Assembly (NCBI RefSeq): GCF_014655715.1
Contig: NZ_BNBM01000007.1
Coordinates: 248,001 to 312,000 of the forward strand
Direction of reading: 5' to 3'
Length of the DNA: 64,000 bases
From: Streptomyces lanatus
GTDB taxonomy: Bacteria; Actinomycetota; Actinomycetes; Streptomycetales; Streptomycetaceae
The notes beneath the pieces were generated by a model. The model made no database searches. It saw nothing but the letters and a program-made list of their open reading frames with translations, and was not told the origin of the DNA. Shown here in pieces: positions 21,735 to 30,283 of this stretch. Within the stretch, counting starts at the first letter, position 1, and every line of letters starts with the position of its first letter. Position numbers and translations under genes: made by a program.

Positions 21735-22997
21735 GTGAGCAGCAGCGGCCTCATCTACGCAGTCATTGTCGGGGCCTGGGCCGCCTACTTGGTGCCGATG
21801 TGGCTCCGTAGGCAGGACGAGCTGAACGAGGCCCGTCCGACGGAACGCTTCAGCACAGCCATCCGGTTGCTGTCCGGACGGGCGGGGATGGAGCGCCGGT
21901 ACGCCAAGGACCTGCGCGCGCGCTCCACCGAGGAGGGGGAGCCCAGCGCCCATGACCCGGGCGGTGTCACCGAATCGGTGGACGTCCGGGCCTTCGCCGT
22001 ACCCCCGACCCGTCCACAGACCCAGGCGACGGCCCAGGCGCAGACATCCGGGCGCCCGGAGCCGGCGCGCGAATCCGCCCGTGAACCGGGGGCCAGGCCG
22101 GCCCCCGAGCGCACCGGTGGACCGAGCGCCGAGCCGGGTTCCGGCCAGGCGCCGGGCAAGCCGCGCAAGCGGGTGCCGGCGGCCCGCCGTGCCCCCGTGG
22201 ACGAGGCGGCCGCAGCGCGGGCCCGGCGCACGAAGGTGCTCGCGCGCCGCAGGCGTACGACCGTCGTCCTCTTCCTCGCCTTCACCTGCGGCGCGATCGT
22301 CGCCGCCGTCGGCGGGCTCGCGTTCCTCTGGGCGCCCGGCGTCCCGGCCGTGCTGCTCAGCGGGTACATCGCGTACCTGAGATCCCAGGAGCGCCGTCGG
22401 TTCGCCTACCAGATGGACCGGCGACGCGCCGAGGCCGCCGCGCAGCGGCTGCGCGAGCACGCCCGCCAGTCCCGTCGACGCGGCGGCGCCGACGCCGGAC
22501 CCGGCGCCGACGAGTCCGACGAAAGGCCCGAACCAGGCACCGACACCGGACTGTCCGCCCTAGCCGCGGACCGGCGCGCCCTCGTCGAGCAGACCGATCA
22601 CGCCGAGTGGGTCGACCAGCAGCGCGAGCGGCAGCGGCGGCCCGGCCACGGCGACAGCTGGGACCCGGTCCCGGTACCGCTGCCGACGTACGTCACCGCG
22701 CCGGTCGCCCCGCGTGCCTCCGGCGACGTCGACCTCGGGGCGCCGGACGCCTGGAGCTCGGCCCGGTCGAGCACCGTCGGCCGGGACCGGGAGACGGGCG
22801 CGGAAGCCGGCGGCCGGGACGCGGAACCGGGCCGGGCGGCGCACGGCGACGACAGGGGCGAGGACAAGGCCGACGAGGACGGCCGCAGCGACGCCCGCCG
22901 GCGCGCCGCCTCCGCCCGCCGGGCACGTGAGCGGGGCCGTACGCCGCTGTTCGACCAGTACGAGGACGGCGAGCGGCCGCGCGCGGCCAACGAGTAG
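21735..22997 (+). CDS. sepX: SepX/GlpR-type divisome membrane protein
   Basis: A 420-residue actinobacterial membrane protein. It begins MSSSGLIYAVIVGAWAAYLVPMWL, an N-terminal transmembrane helix, followed by RRQDELNEARPTERFSTAIR, the most conserved part. A Pro/Ala-rich disordered stretch (about 75-165) leads to two helices (about 177-215) and a long charged C-terminus. In Streptomyces SepX supports cross-wall formation and sporulation septation; its corynebacterial relative GlpR anchors Glp to the membrane. Start GTG at 21735. It follows rimJ as in mycobacteria. Confidence 0.86.
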   Translation: MSSSGLIYAVIVGAWAAYLVPMWLRRQDELNEARPTERFSTAIRLLSGRAGMERRYAKDLRARSTEEGEPSAHDPGGVTESVDVRAFAVPPTRPQTQATAQAQTSGRPEPARESAREPGARPAPERTGGPSAEPGSGQAPGKPRKRVPAARRAPVDEAAAARARRTKVLARRRRTTVVLFLAFTCGAIVAAVGGLAFLWAPGVPAVLLSGYIAYLRSQERRRFAYQMDRRRAEAAAQRLREHARQSRRRGGADAGPGADESDERPEPGTDTGLSALAADRRALVEQTDHAEWVDQQRERQRRPGHGDSWDPVPVPLPTYVTAPVAPRASGDVDLGAPDAWSSARSSTVGRDRETGAEAGGRDAEPGRAAHGDDRGEDKADEDGRSDARRRAASARRARERGRTPLFDQYEDGERPRAANE

Positions 22998-23080
22998 CCC
23001 GCGCCGGCCGGGGCAGGTGGCCGACCAGCAACGGATTTCCGAGCAGCCCGATCGGGGTGCTAAAGTTTCACTCGTTGCAA

Positions 23081-23154
23081 GGGCCTGTGGCGCAGTCCGG
23101 TAGCGCACCTCGTTCGCATCGAGGGGGCCAGGGGTTCAAATCCCCTCAGGTCCA
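23081..23154 (+). tRNA. tRNA-Ala (anticodon CGC)
   Basis: A 74-base cloverleaf. The acceptor stem GGGCCTG/CAGGTCC includes the G3:U70 pair that marks alanine tRNAs. The anticodon stem CCTCG/CGAGG encloses TTCGCAT, giving anticodon CGC, which reads GCG. The T arm is AGGGG-TTCAAAT-CCCCT. CCA is not encoded. Confidence 0.96.
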
Positions 23155-23165
23155 CAGCAACGACC

Positions 23166-23183
23166 TCCCAAGGAAACTTGGGA
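23166..23183 (+). other. Small hairpin with GAAA tetraloop after tRNA-Ala
   Basis: A 7-bp stem (TCCCAAG/CTTGGGA) closes a GNRA-type GAAA loop, 11 bases past the tRNA. It may protect or help process the tRNA 3' trailer. Confidence 0.6.
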
Positions 23184-23193
23184 AGTTGGCGAG

Positions 23194-23223
23194 ATCCCGT
23201 CCGATCGGTTGATCGGGCGGGAT
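23194..23223 (+). terminator. Terminator after tRNA-Ala
   Basis: A 13-bp stem with one G-T pair and a GGTT loop is followed by a T-rich stretch (TTTCTGTTGTT), the most classical intrinsic terminator in the window. Confidence 0.85.
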
Positions 23224-23242
23224 TTCTGTTGTTCCCAGGGGG

Positions 23243-24481
23243 TTGAGCCGGTTGTCAGCGCGGTCTGCGGTGTTACGGATCGTGCCCTTCCGGCGGTTCC
23301 TGGCCGCGAGCCTCATCTCCGCCACCGGATCCGCGATGGCGCCTCTCGCGCTCGCCTATTCCGTCATCGAACAGGGCGGGGGAGCGGGCGCCCTGGGTGT
23401 GGTGCTCGCCACGAACACCGTGCCGACCGTCGTGTTCCTCCTCGTGGGCGGGGTGCTCGCGGACCGGATGTCGCGCAGCCGGCTGCTCTTCCTCGGCAAT
23501 GGGCTGGCGGCCGTCGCCCAGGGGGCCCTCGCGGCCGTCGTCGCCACCGGTCATGCGACGACCGTCACCATCGCGGTCTGCGGCTTCGTCTCGGGTACGG
23601 CCGTGGCCTTCACCGTGCCCGCCACCCAGGGCGCCATCGCCCAGATCGTGCCCACGGAGCACTTGCAGCAGGCCAACGCCCTGCTCAGGCTGCCGACCCA
23701 CGCCGTGAAGGTGCTCGGCCCCGCCGTCGGCGGAGTCGTCGTCGCGGTCAGCGGTCCGGCCTGGGCGCTGGCCTGGGACGCGCTCACCTTCGCCGTCGCC
23801 GCCGCCCTGCTGCTCGGGCTGCGCTTGGACGCGCCCGTGTCCGTCACCAGTGCGCTGAGCGATCTGCGGGAGGGCTGGGCGGGCTTCTGGTCGCGGACCT
23901 GGCTGTGGACCTACACGGCCGCCGGGACGGTCCTCGTCGCCGCGTGGCTGGCCGGGTTCCAGCTGCTGGGGCCCGTCGTCGCGGCGCGGGAGTACGCGGG
24001 GGCGCGTGACTGGGGGCTGATCCAGGGGGCGTTCGCGGCGGGGCTGCTGGCCGGGACGGTGGTGTGCCTGCGGTGGCGGCCGTACCGGCTGCTGACGGTG
24101 GCCGTGGTGGGCGGTGTGCCCCTCGCGGGGCCGCTGCTCGCTCTGGGGTGGGGACTGCCGCTGCCCTGGGTGCTGTTGGCCACGGTGCTCGCCGGTGTCG
24201 GGCTGGACGTGGCGATCGTCACCTGGACGACCGCCTTCCAGCAGCATGTGCCGGAGGGGGAGTTGGGGCGCATGAGCGCCTTCAACAGCGTCGGGGAGCG
24301 GCTGGCGATCCCGCTCGGCTATCTGCTCACCGCACTCGCGGTCGGCACATGGGGCGACCGGACGGTGCTGGTGGCGTGCGCCGCCCTGGTCGTCGCCGCC
24401 GTCCTCCTCAACCTCTGTGTGCGGGACGTGTACCGCGTCAACAACCGCGTCGACGGCCGCACCGGTGTCACGGTGAACTGA
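23243..24481 (+). CDS. MFS transporter
   Basis: A 412-residue protein with 12 predicted hydrophobic helices. The loop 2-3 motif reads VGGVLADRMSRSRLLF. GVGLDVAIVTWTTAFQQHVPEGELGRMSAF in the second half is typical of the enterobactin-exporter-like (MFS_3) group. It likely exports a small molecule; no substrate can be named. The start is TTG at 23243 with a G-rich ribosome site; TTG at 23252 is possible. It begins 20 bases past the tRNA terminator and ends 3 bases before a convergent GNAT gene. Confidence 0.85.
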   Translation: MSRLSARSAVLRIVPFRRFLAASLISATGSAMAPLALAYSVIEQGGGAGALGVVLATNTVPTVVFLLVGGVLADRMSRSRLLFLGNGLAAVAQGALAAVVATGHATTVTIAVCGFVSGTAVAFTVPATQGAIAQIVPTEHLQQANALLRLPTHAVKVLGPAVGGVVVAVSGPAWALAWDALTFAVAAALLLGLRLDAPVSVTSALSDLREGWAGFWSRTWLWTYTAAGTVLVAAWLAGFQLLGPVVAAREYAGARDWGLIQGAFAAGLLAGTVVCLRWRPYRLLTVAVVGGVPLAGPLLALGWGLPLPWVLLATVLAGVGLDVAIVTWTTAFQQHVPEGELGRMSAFNSVGERLAIPLGYLLTALAVGTWGDRTVLVACAALVVAAVLLNLCVRDVYRVNNRVDGRTGVTVN

Positions 24482-24484
24482 CCC

Positions 24485-24961
24485 TCACAGCGCCTTGGCG
24501 TAACACAGGCTCAGCTCGTGGAAGCGGTAGTAGCCGAACTTCCCGCACGGCTCGTACCCGCTGGACGTATACAGCGCCACCGCCTCCGGCTGATTGGCGC
24601 CGGTCTCCAGCACCATGCGGACGCGCCCCGCCGCCCGCGCGTCCTCCTCCAGCGCGGCCAGGACGCGTCTCGCCAGGCCACGCCCGCGCATCGCGTCGAC
24701 GACATACATGCGCTTGAGCTCGGCGTCGCCGTCCTGGTTGCCCTCACCGTTGTCGTCCTGGGCCCGCCAGCCGCCGGAGGCGACGGGGACGCCCAGCTCG
24801 TCGTACGCGATGAGGTACAGGCCGTTCGGGGGCTCGAAGTCCGCCGTGGCGAGGGGCGTGGCGTCGCCGTCGTCGCCGTAGCGGACGGCGTACTCGGCCT
24901 GTACCTGGTCGTTGAGCTTGACGGCGTCGGGGTGGTCGAAGGAGACCCGGCGTATATGCAT
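24485..24961 (-). CDS. GNAT family N-acetyltransferase
   Basis: A 158-residue acetyltransferase. ELKRMYVVDAMRGRGLARRVLAALEEDARAAG (about 82-113) is the acetyl-CoA site with the RGRGLA pyrophosphate loop. ETGANQPEAVALYTSSGYEPCGKFGYY is the C-terminal motif shared with small-molecule acetyltransferases. Substrate unknown. It diverges from exonuclease III across 78 bases. Confidence 0.88.
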   Translation of the reverse strand: MHIRRVSFDHPDAVKLNDQVQAEYAVRYGDDGDATPLATADFEPPNGLYLIAYDELGVPVASGGWRAQDDNGEGNQDGDAELKRMYVVDAMRGRGLARRVLAALEEDARAAGRVRMVLETGANQPEAVALYTSSGYEPCGKFGYYRFHELSLCYAKAL

Positions 24962-25039
24962 GCTAGATACCGTATATCAATTCAAGATCAAGAGGTTCCA
25001 GAATCGGACTCGGTCCAGTGTGCCCGGTAGGGTGCCTGA

Positions 25040-25843
25040 GTGCTCACTGTGACCTCCGTGAATGTAAATGGACTGCGGGCCGCCGCGAAGAAGGGTTTCG
25101 TGGAGTGGCTCGCCGGCACCGATGCCGATGTGCTGTGCCTTCAGGAGGTGCGCGCGGAGCCGCAGCAGCTGCCGGAGCATGTGCGCACGCCCGACGGGTG
25201 GCATGTCGTGCACGCGCCCGCCGCCGCCAAGGGGCGCGCCGGCGTCTCCCTCTACACCCGCCGCGAGCCCGACCGCATCCAGGTCGGCTTCGGATCGAGC
25301 GAGTTCGACGACAGCGGACGCTATGTAGAGGCCGACCTCCCCGGTGTGACGGTCGCCTCCCTCTACCTCCCCTCCGGCGAGGTCGGCACCGAGCGGCAGG
25401 ACGAGAAGGTGCGCTTCATGGGCGAGTTCCTGGCCCATCTGAAGGACCTCCGCGAGCGCGCCGCCGCCGACGGCCGCGAGGTCCTCGTCTGCGGCGACTG
25501 GAATATCGCCCACCAGCAGGCCGACCTGAAGAACTGGCGCGGCAACACCAAGAACTCCGGGTTTCTGCCGGAGGAGCGGGACTGGCTCGGCCAGGTGCTC
25601 GACCCGGCCGATGGCGGTTACGTCGACGTCGTGCGGTCGCTGCATCCCGATGTCGAGGGGCCGTACTCGTGGTGGTCGTACCGGGGGCGGGCCTTCGACA
25701 ACGACACCGGCTGGCGCATCGACTACCACGTGTCGACGCCGGGGCTCGCGGCACGCGCGGTCAAGGGGCATGTCGAGCGGGCGGCCACGCATGGTGAGCG
25801 GTGGTCGGATCATGCGCCGGTGACGGTGGTCTACGAGCGTTAG
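25040..25843 (+). CDS. xth: Exodeoxyribonuclease III / AP endonuclease
   Basis: A 267-residue enzyme of the Mg2+-dependent exonuclease/endonuclease/phosphatase fold. SVNVNGLRAAAKKGF (6-20), CLQEVRAEPQQLP (catalytic Glu), CGDWNIAHQQADLKNW (Asp-Asn pair) and WRIDYHVSTPG...WSDHAPV (terminal catalytic His) are all present. It repairs abasic sites and 3' blocks in DNA. GTG at 25040 follows a TAGGGT -10 box (25028-25033) by 6 bases, so the message is probably leaderless. Its stop overlaps the convergent merR stop (TTAG). Confidence 0.93.
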   Translation: MLTVTSVNVNGLRAAAKKGFVEWLAGTDADVLCLQEVRAEPQQLPEHVRTPDGWHVVHAPAAAKGRAGVSLYTRREPDRIQVGFGSSEFDDSGRYVEADLPGVTVASLYLPSGEVGTERQDEKVRFMGEFLAHLKDLRERAAADGREVLVCGDWNIAHQQADLKNWRGNTKNSGFLPEERDWLGQVLDPADGGYVDVVRSLHPDVEGPYSWWSYRGRAFDNDTGWRIDYHVSTPGLAARAVKGHVERAATHGERWSDHAPVTVVYER

Positions 25844-26490
25844 TCCTGGTCGTTCTGCTTGCGCAGCCGCCGGTCCAGCGCCAGCGAAAGCTCCGCCTCC
25901 ACCACGCTCCGCGCCAGCGGGCGCAGGCGGGGAAGGTCCTCCTCGCCGGCGTGGCGGAGGACCAGGTCGGCGAACATGTCGGCCAGTTCGTCGACGTGTT
26001 CGCGGACCCGCTTGCCGGCTGCCAGGACCTCCGCGAGCGGGATGCCCTCGCGGACCAGGGCCGAGGAGACGTCCAGTAGGCGGCGGCTGACGTGGACGAT
26101 CTCGTCGCCGTCGGTGCCGAGGTAGCCGAGGTCCAGGGCGGCGGCGAGGTTCTCGGTGGTGACCTGGCCCTCGAAGCGGGCGGCGAGTTCCTCGGGGGTG
26201 AGGCGGACCGGTTCCTCCTCGGTCGGGGTGACGCCGAGGACGTCGGCGACGTCGCGGCCGTGGTCGAGGGCCTCGGCCAGTTCCGCGATGCCGGTGAGGG
26301 TGTGGCCGCGATCGAGGAGGGCCGCGATGGTGCGCAGCCGGGCCAGGTGGTGGTCGTCGTACCAGGCGATACGGCCCTCGCGGCGAGGGGGCGGGATCAG
26401 CTTGCGTTCTCGGTAGAAGCGCAGGGTGCGCACCGTGATGCCGGCCAGGCGGGCGAGCTCCTCCATGCGGTATTCACGCTTCTCGGTCAC
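25840..26490 (-). CDS. MerR family transcriptional regulator
   Basis: A 216-residue regulator. The N-terminal winged helix is YRMEELARLAGITVRTLRFYRERKLI (7-32), followed by the MerR wing and dimer helix (LARLRTIAALLDRGHTLTGIAELAEAL). The C-terminal 130 residues are helical, acidic and lack Cys or His ligand clusters, so it does not look like a metal sensor; a small organic ligand is more likely. It diverges from the monooxygenase operon, its probable target. A TACC-GCC-GGTA dyad lies in the shared promoter region. Confidence 0.88.
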   Translation of the reverse strand: MTEKREYRMEELARLAGITVRTLRFYRERKLIPPPRREGRIAWYDDHHLARLRTIAALLDRGHTLTGIAELAEALDHGRDVADVLGVTPTEEEPVRLTPEELAARFEGQVTTENLAAALDLGYLGTDGDEIVHVSRRLLDVSSALVREGIPLAEVLAAGKRVREHVDELADMFADLVLRHAGEEDLPRLRPLARSVVEAELSLALDRRLRKQNDQD

Positions 26491-26505
26491 GATCGAACCC
26501 TATGT

Positions 26506-26522
26506 TGTACCGCCGGTAACTT
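26506..26522. promoter_or_regulatory. Candidate MerR operator
   Basis: TACC-GCC-GGTA (26510-26520) with flanking GTT and AAC lies 16-32 bases upstream of the MerR start codon, in the region shared with the monooxygenase operon. Confidence 0.45.
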
Positions 26523-26576
26523 TCCTCGTCTCGCTCTCTACCCATCAGTACGGTGCTGCTCTACTCTCCCATTGCG

Positions 26577-26594
26577 CCAGTGTTCACTGGCGGA
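26577..26594 (+). promoter_or_regulatory. Inverted repeat in the leader of the monooxygenase operon
   Basis: CGCCAGTG-TT-CACTGGCG has perfect 8-bp arms. It ends 23 bases before the ATG of the monooxygenase gene. It may be an operator or a leader-RNA stem close to the ribosome site. Confidence 0.55.
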
Positions 26595-26617
26595 GTCGTG
26601 CAGGGAAGGGCAGTGGC

Positions 26618-28117
26618 ATGTCCGAACACAAGCATGTGCGGGTGGCGGTGGTCGGGTCCGGATTCGGCGGGCTGGGGGCCGCCGTACGGCTGCGACGCGA
26701 GGGCGTCACCGACTTCGTCGTCCTGGAGCGGGCCGACAGCGTCGGCGGCACCTGGCGGGACAACAGCTATCCGGGATGTGCGTGCGATGTGCCGTCCCAT
26801 CTGTACTCGTTCTCCTTCGCGCCCAACCCCGACTGGCCGCGCACCTTCTCCGGGCAGGAGCACATCCGCGCCTATCTGGAGCACGTCACCGATGTCTACG
26901 GACTGCGGCCGCACATCCGCTTCGGCTCGGAGGTGAAGCGGATGGTCTGGAACGGTGAGCGGCTGTGCTGGGACATCGAGACCAGCGGCGGGAGCCTGTC
27001 GGCCGACTTCGTCGTCTCCGCCACCGGGCCGCTCTCCGACCCGAAGATCCCGGACATCCCGGGGCTCGACTCCTTCCCCGGCAAGGTCTTCCACTCCGCC
27101 CGCTGGGACCACGACTACGACCTGCGGGGCAAGCGCGTCGCCATGGTGGGGACCGGGGCCTCCGCCATCCAGATCGTGCCCGCCGTCCAGCCCGACGTCG
27201 AGCGGCTCACCCTCTTCCAGCGCACCCCGCCCTGGGTCATGCCCCGCGTCGACCGCGCCATCAGCGGCGCCGAACGCTCCGTGCACCGGGCGCTGCCCTT
27301 CACCAGCCGGCTGCGGCGTGGGCTGCTGTGGGGCATGCGGGAGTTGCAGGTGCAGGCGTTCACCAAGCACCCGAACGAGCTGGGCTTCGTCGAGCAGCTG
27401 GCCAAGCGGAACATGGGGCGGGCCATCAAGGATCCCGCGCTGCGGGCGAAGCTGACCCCCGACTACCGCATCGGCTGCAAGCGGATCCTGCTGAGCAGCG
27501 AGTACTACCCGGCGCTCGCCCGGCCCAATGTGGACGTGGTCGCGAGCGGGCTCGACGAGATCAGGGGCTCGACCGTCGTCGCCGCCGACGGCAGCACGGC
27601 CGAGGTCGACGCGATCATCTTCGGGACCGGGTTCCATGTCACCGACATGCCCATCGCCGACCGGGTGGTGGGGGCGGAGGGCAAGACCCTCGCCGAGGCC
27701 TGGAAGGGCGGGATGGAAGCCCTGCGGGGCGCCTCCGCCGCCGGGTTCCCGAACTGGATGACCATCATCGGGCCCAACACCGGCCTCGGGAACTCCTCCA
27801 TGATCCTGATGATCGAGTCCCAGCTGAACTACATGGCCGACTTCGTACGGCAGTTGAACGTGCTCGGCGGTCGCGTCGCCCTCGACGCGCGGCCCAGTGC
27901 CGTGCACGCCTGGAACCGGAGGGTGCAGGAGCGGATGAAGCGGACGGTGTGGAACACGGGCGGGTGCACCAGCTGGTACCTGGATGCCGCCGGGCGCAAC
28001 ACGACCATCTGGCCGGGCACGACCACCGAGTTCCGGCGGGCCACGCGGCGCGTCGATCTCGCCGAGTACGCCGCCGTCCGGGCCGCCGTCAAGACCACCG
28101 CGGAGGTGACCGCGTGA
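26618..28117 (+). CDS. Flavin-containing (Baeyer-Villiger type) monooxygenase
   Basis: A 499-residue FAD/NADPH enzyme. The FAD Rossmann motif is VVGSGFGGLGAAVRL (8-22), and SVGGTWRDNSYPGCACDVPSHLYS follows. FHSARWDHDY (about 147-156) approximates the Baeyer-Villiger signature (FxGxxxHxxxW) but lacks its exact spacing, so the reaction type is uncertain. The NADP-binding motif is MVGTGASAIQIVPAV. Close relatives include mycobacterial MymA. ATG at 26618 has GGAAGGG upstream. The stop overlaps the next start by 4 bases (GTGA). Confidence 0.87.
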   Translation: MSEHKHVRVAVVGSGFGGLGAAVRLRREGVTDFVVLERADSVGGTWRDNSYPGCACDVPSHLYSFSFAPNPDWPRTFSGQEHIRAYLEHVTDVYGLRPHIRFGSEVKRMVWNGERLCWDIETSGGSLSADFVVSATGPLSDPKIPDIPGLDSFPGKVFHSARWDHDYDLRGKRVAMVGTGASAIQIVPAVQPDVERLTLFQRTPPWVMPRVDRAISGAERSVHRALPFTSRLRRGLLWGMRELQVQAFTKHPNELGFVEQLAKRNMGRAIKDPALRAKLTPDYRIGCKRILLSSEYYPALARPNVDVVASGLDEIRGSTVVAADGSTAEVDAIIFGTGFHVTDMPIADRVVGAEGKTLAEAWKGGMEALRGASAAGFPNWMTIIGPNTGLGNSSMILMIESQLNYMADFVRQLNVLGGRVALDARPSAVHAWNRRVQERMKRTVWNTGGCTSWYLDAAGRNTTIWPGTTTEFRRATRRVDLAEYAAVRAAVKTTAEVTA

Positions 28118-29031
28118 GCCGCATCATGAACGTCGCCTCCGGGCCGTACGCCCCACCCGTCCCCGCCCGTGAACTGACGGCCGTCTCCGCCGACGGCGCC
28201 CGGCTGCATGTCGAGGTGCACGGCCCGGCGGACGCCCCCGCTGTCGTCCTCGCACATGGCTGGACCTGCTCGACCGCCTTCTGGGCCGCGCAGATACGCG
28301 AACTCGCCGTCGACCACCGGGTCATCGCCTACGACCAGCGCGGCCACGGACGCAGCCCCGCGAGCCCGGCCTGCGGCACCGAAGCCCTCGCCGACGACCT
28401 CGAAGCCGTACTGGAGGCGACGCTCGCACCCGGCGAGAAGGCGGTGATCGCCGGGCACTCCATGGGCGGCATGACGGTGATGGCCGCCGCCGCGCGGCCC
28501 GGCTTCCGCGAACACGCCGCCGCCGTCCTGCTGTGCAGCACCGGCGCCTCGCGGCTGGTCGCCGAGTCGACGGTCCTACCCCTCCGGGCCGGCCGGCTGC
28601 GCACCGCGCTGACCAAGCGCGTCCTCGGCTCCCGGGCCCCGCTCGGGCCGGTCACACCGATCGCCCGAGCCATTCTCAAGTACGGCACTATGGGCCCCGG
28701 TTCGGCCCCGCAGATGGTCGAGGCCTGCGCGCGGATCGTGCACGCCTGCCCGCGCAAGGTGCGGTATGCCTGGTCGCAGGTGCTCGATCTGCTCGATCTC
28801 GACCATGGAGTACGGGAGTTGGCCGTGCCCACCGAGGTCGTCGTCGGCACGGCCGACCGGCTGACCCCGCCCGTGCACGCGCGCTCGCTGGCCGCCGCGC
28901 TGCCCCACTGCCTCGGCGTCACCGAACTGCCCGGCCTCGGCCATATGACGCCGATCGAGGCGCCCGAGCTGGTGACCGCGAAGATACGGCAACTCGTCAC
29001 GACCTACCCGCAGGTGAAGGAGGGCGCATGA
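28114..29031 (+). CDS. Alpha/beta hydrolase
   Basis: A 305-residue hydrolase. The oxyanion region is VLAHGWTCSTAFW (about 47-59), the nucleophile elbow is GHSMGGM (about 115-121), and the C-terminal catalytic His is in GLGHMTP. VVVGTADRLTP supplies the Asp. It would suit hydrolysis of an ester or lactone made by the monooxygenase in front, but that is inferred from operon structure. Starts and stops overlap with both neighbours by 4 bases. Confidence 0.87.
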   Translation: MSRIMNVASGPYAPPVPARELTAVSADGARLHVEVHGPADAPAVVLAHGWTCSTAFWAAQIRELAVDHRVIAYDQRGHGRSPASPACGTEALADDLEAVLEATLAPGEKAVIAGHSMGGMTVMAAAARPGFREHAAAVLLCSTGASRLVAESTVLPLRAGRLRTALTKRVLGSRAPLGPVTPIARAILKYGTMGPGSAPQMVEACARIVHACPRKVRYAWSQVLDLLDLDHGVRELAVPTEVVVGTADRLTPPVHARSLAAALPHCLGVTELPGLGHMTPIEAPELVTAKIRQLVTTYPQVKEGA

Positions 29032-29912
29032 GCAAGGTGAGCCTCGAAGGACAGGTCGCCGTCGTCACGGGCGCGGCGCGCGGCGTCGGTGAGCTGCTGG
29101 CTCGCAAGCTCTCCGCGCGCGGGGCGAGCGTGGCGCTCGTCGGGCTTGAGCCGGACGCCCTGAAGGCGGTCTCCGCACGGCTGCACGGCGACAGCGACCA
29201 CTGGTACGCCGATGTGACGGACCATGAGGCGATGGCCCGCGTGGCGCAGGAGGTGAAGGAACGATTCGGGAAGGTCGACATCGTCGTCGCCAACGCCGGT
29301 GTCGCGAGCGGCGGTCCGTTCGTCGATTCCGATCCGGACGCGTGGCGGCGGGTCATCGAGGTCAACCTCATCGGCTCGGCCGTGACGGGGCGGGCGTTCC
29401 TGCCCGTGCTGATGGAGAGCCGGGGCTATCTGCTGCAGATCGCCTCGCTCGCCGCGATCACTCCGGCGCCGATGATGACCGCGTACTGCGCGTCCAAGTC
29501 CGGCGTCGAGGCGTATGCGCACAGCCTGCGCGCCGAGGTCGGCCACAAGGGCGTGCGGGTCGGCGTCGGCTATCTGTCCTGGACCGACACCGACATGGTG
29601 CGCGGGGCCGATCAGGACGATGTCATGCGGGAGTTGAGGCAACGGCTGCCGTGGCCGTCCAACAAGACGTATCCGCTGGGGCCGGCGGTCGACCGGATCG
29701 TGGCCGGCATCGAGCGGCGGTCGAGCCATGTGTACGCGCAGTGGTGGCTGCGCGGGACGCAGGGGGTGCGCGGGTATCTGCCGGCGGTCATCGGGACCGT
29801 GGGCCAGCGGGAGATGCGGCGGTTCGCGGACCGGCTGGAGGGGATGCGGACGGGGCTGGTCGGAGCGGGGGGCTCCGCCGATGAGCAGGCGAGGGCTACG
29901 CGGCGTAACTGA
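29028..29912 (+). CDS. Short-chain dehydrogenase/reductase (SDR)
   Basis: A 294-residue oxidoreductase. The NAD(P) motif is VVTGAARGVGELLA (12-25), with VANAGVASGG and active-site Tyr/Lys in MTAYCASKSG (about 153-162). It is longer than a basic SDR by about 40 residues at the C-terminus. It is the third gene of a coupled trio (monooxygenase, hydrolase, SDR) that resembles the mycobacterial mymA-lipR-sadH order. Together they could oxidise a ketone or lipid-derived alcohol. Substrate unknown. Confidence 0.87.
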   Translation: MSKVSLEGQVAVVTGAARGVGELLARKLSARGASVALVGLEPDALKAVSARLHGDSDHWYADVTDHEAMARVAQEVKERFGKVDIVVANAGVASGGPFVDSDPDAWRRVIEVNLIGSAVTGRAFLPVLMESRGYLLQIASLAAITPAPMMTAYCASKSGVEAYAHSLRAEVGHKGVRVGVGYLSWTDTDMVRGADQDDVMRELRQRLPWPSNKTYPLGPAVDRIVAGIERRSSHVYAQWWLRGTQGVRGYLPAVIGTVGQREMRRFADRLEGMRTGLVGAGGSADEQARATRRN

Positions 29913-30000
29913 TCGACATGCGAGGGGTTATCGCCCGTGTGAATCTGGTCGAGGCCCCAGCGAGGGGCCAATCCCCCACCCAGTACGGGAGTGAACCCAC

Positions 30001-30216
30001 ATGGGCATGAAGGACCAGTTCAAGGAGAAGTCCGAGCAGCTGCGTCAGCGTGAGCGCGAGCAGGGGCGCCAGTCGGGGCGTGAGCAGGGGCGCGAGCCCG
30101 GGCAGCACGGCCAGCAGGAGCGGGGCCGACCGCAGCGTCCGCAGCGGGACGAGGAGTCCGAGCGGATGCGGCAGCGTGAGGACGAGGAGCGGTTCGATCA
30201 GGACTACGACCGGTAG
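30001..30216 (+). CDS. Small, highly charged Gln/Arg/Glu-rich protein
   Basis: A 71-residue protein beginning MGMKDQFKEKSEQLRQRE. Nearly every residue is Arg, Glu, Gln, Gly or Asp, with repeats of the type REQGR. It looks disordered or coiled-coil in part and has no Cys, Trp or membrane segment. Similar small proteins are common in Streptomyces, but I know no function. A strong terminator follows. Confidence 0.6.
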   Translation: MGMKDQFKEKSEQLRQREREQGRQSGREQGREPGQHGQQERGRPQRPQRDEESERMRQREDEERFDQDYDR

Positions 30217-30235
30217 TCCATCGGTGCGCTGAATT

Positions 30236-30275
30236 GTGGGGTGCCCCCTGGTTTTGGGGGTGCCCCACGATTTTT
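30236..30275. terminator. Bidirectional terminator between the small gene and tricorn protease
   Basis: A 13-bp stem with two G-T pairs (30236-30248 with 30256-30268) is followed by TTTTT at 30271-30275. It serves the plus-strand small gene and probably also the convergent tricorn gene. Confidence 0.85.
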
Positions 30276-30283
30276 GCTGCTCC

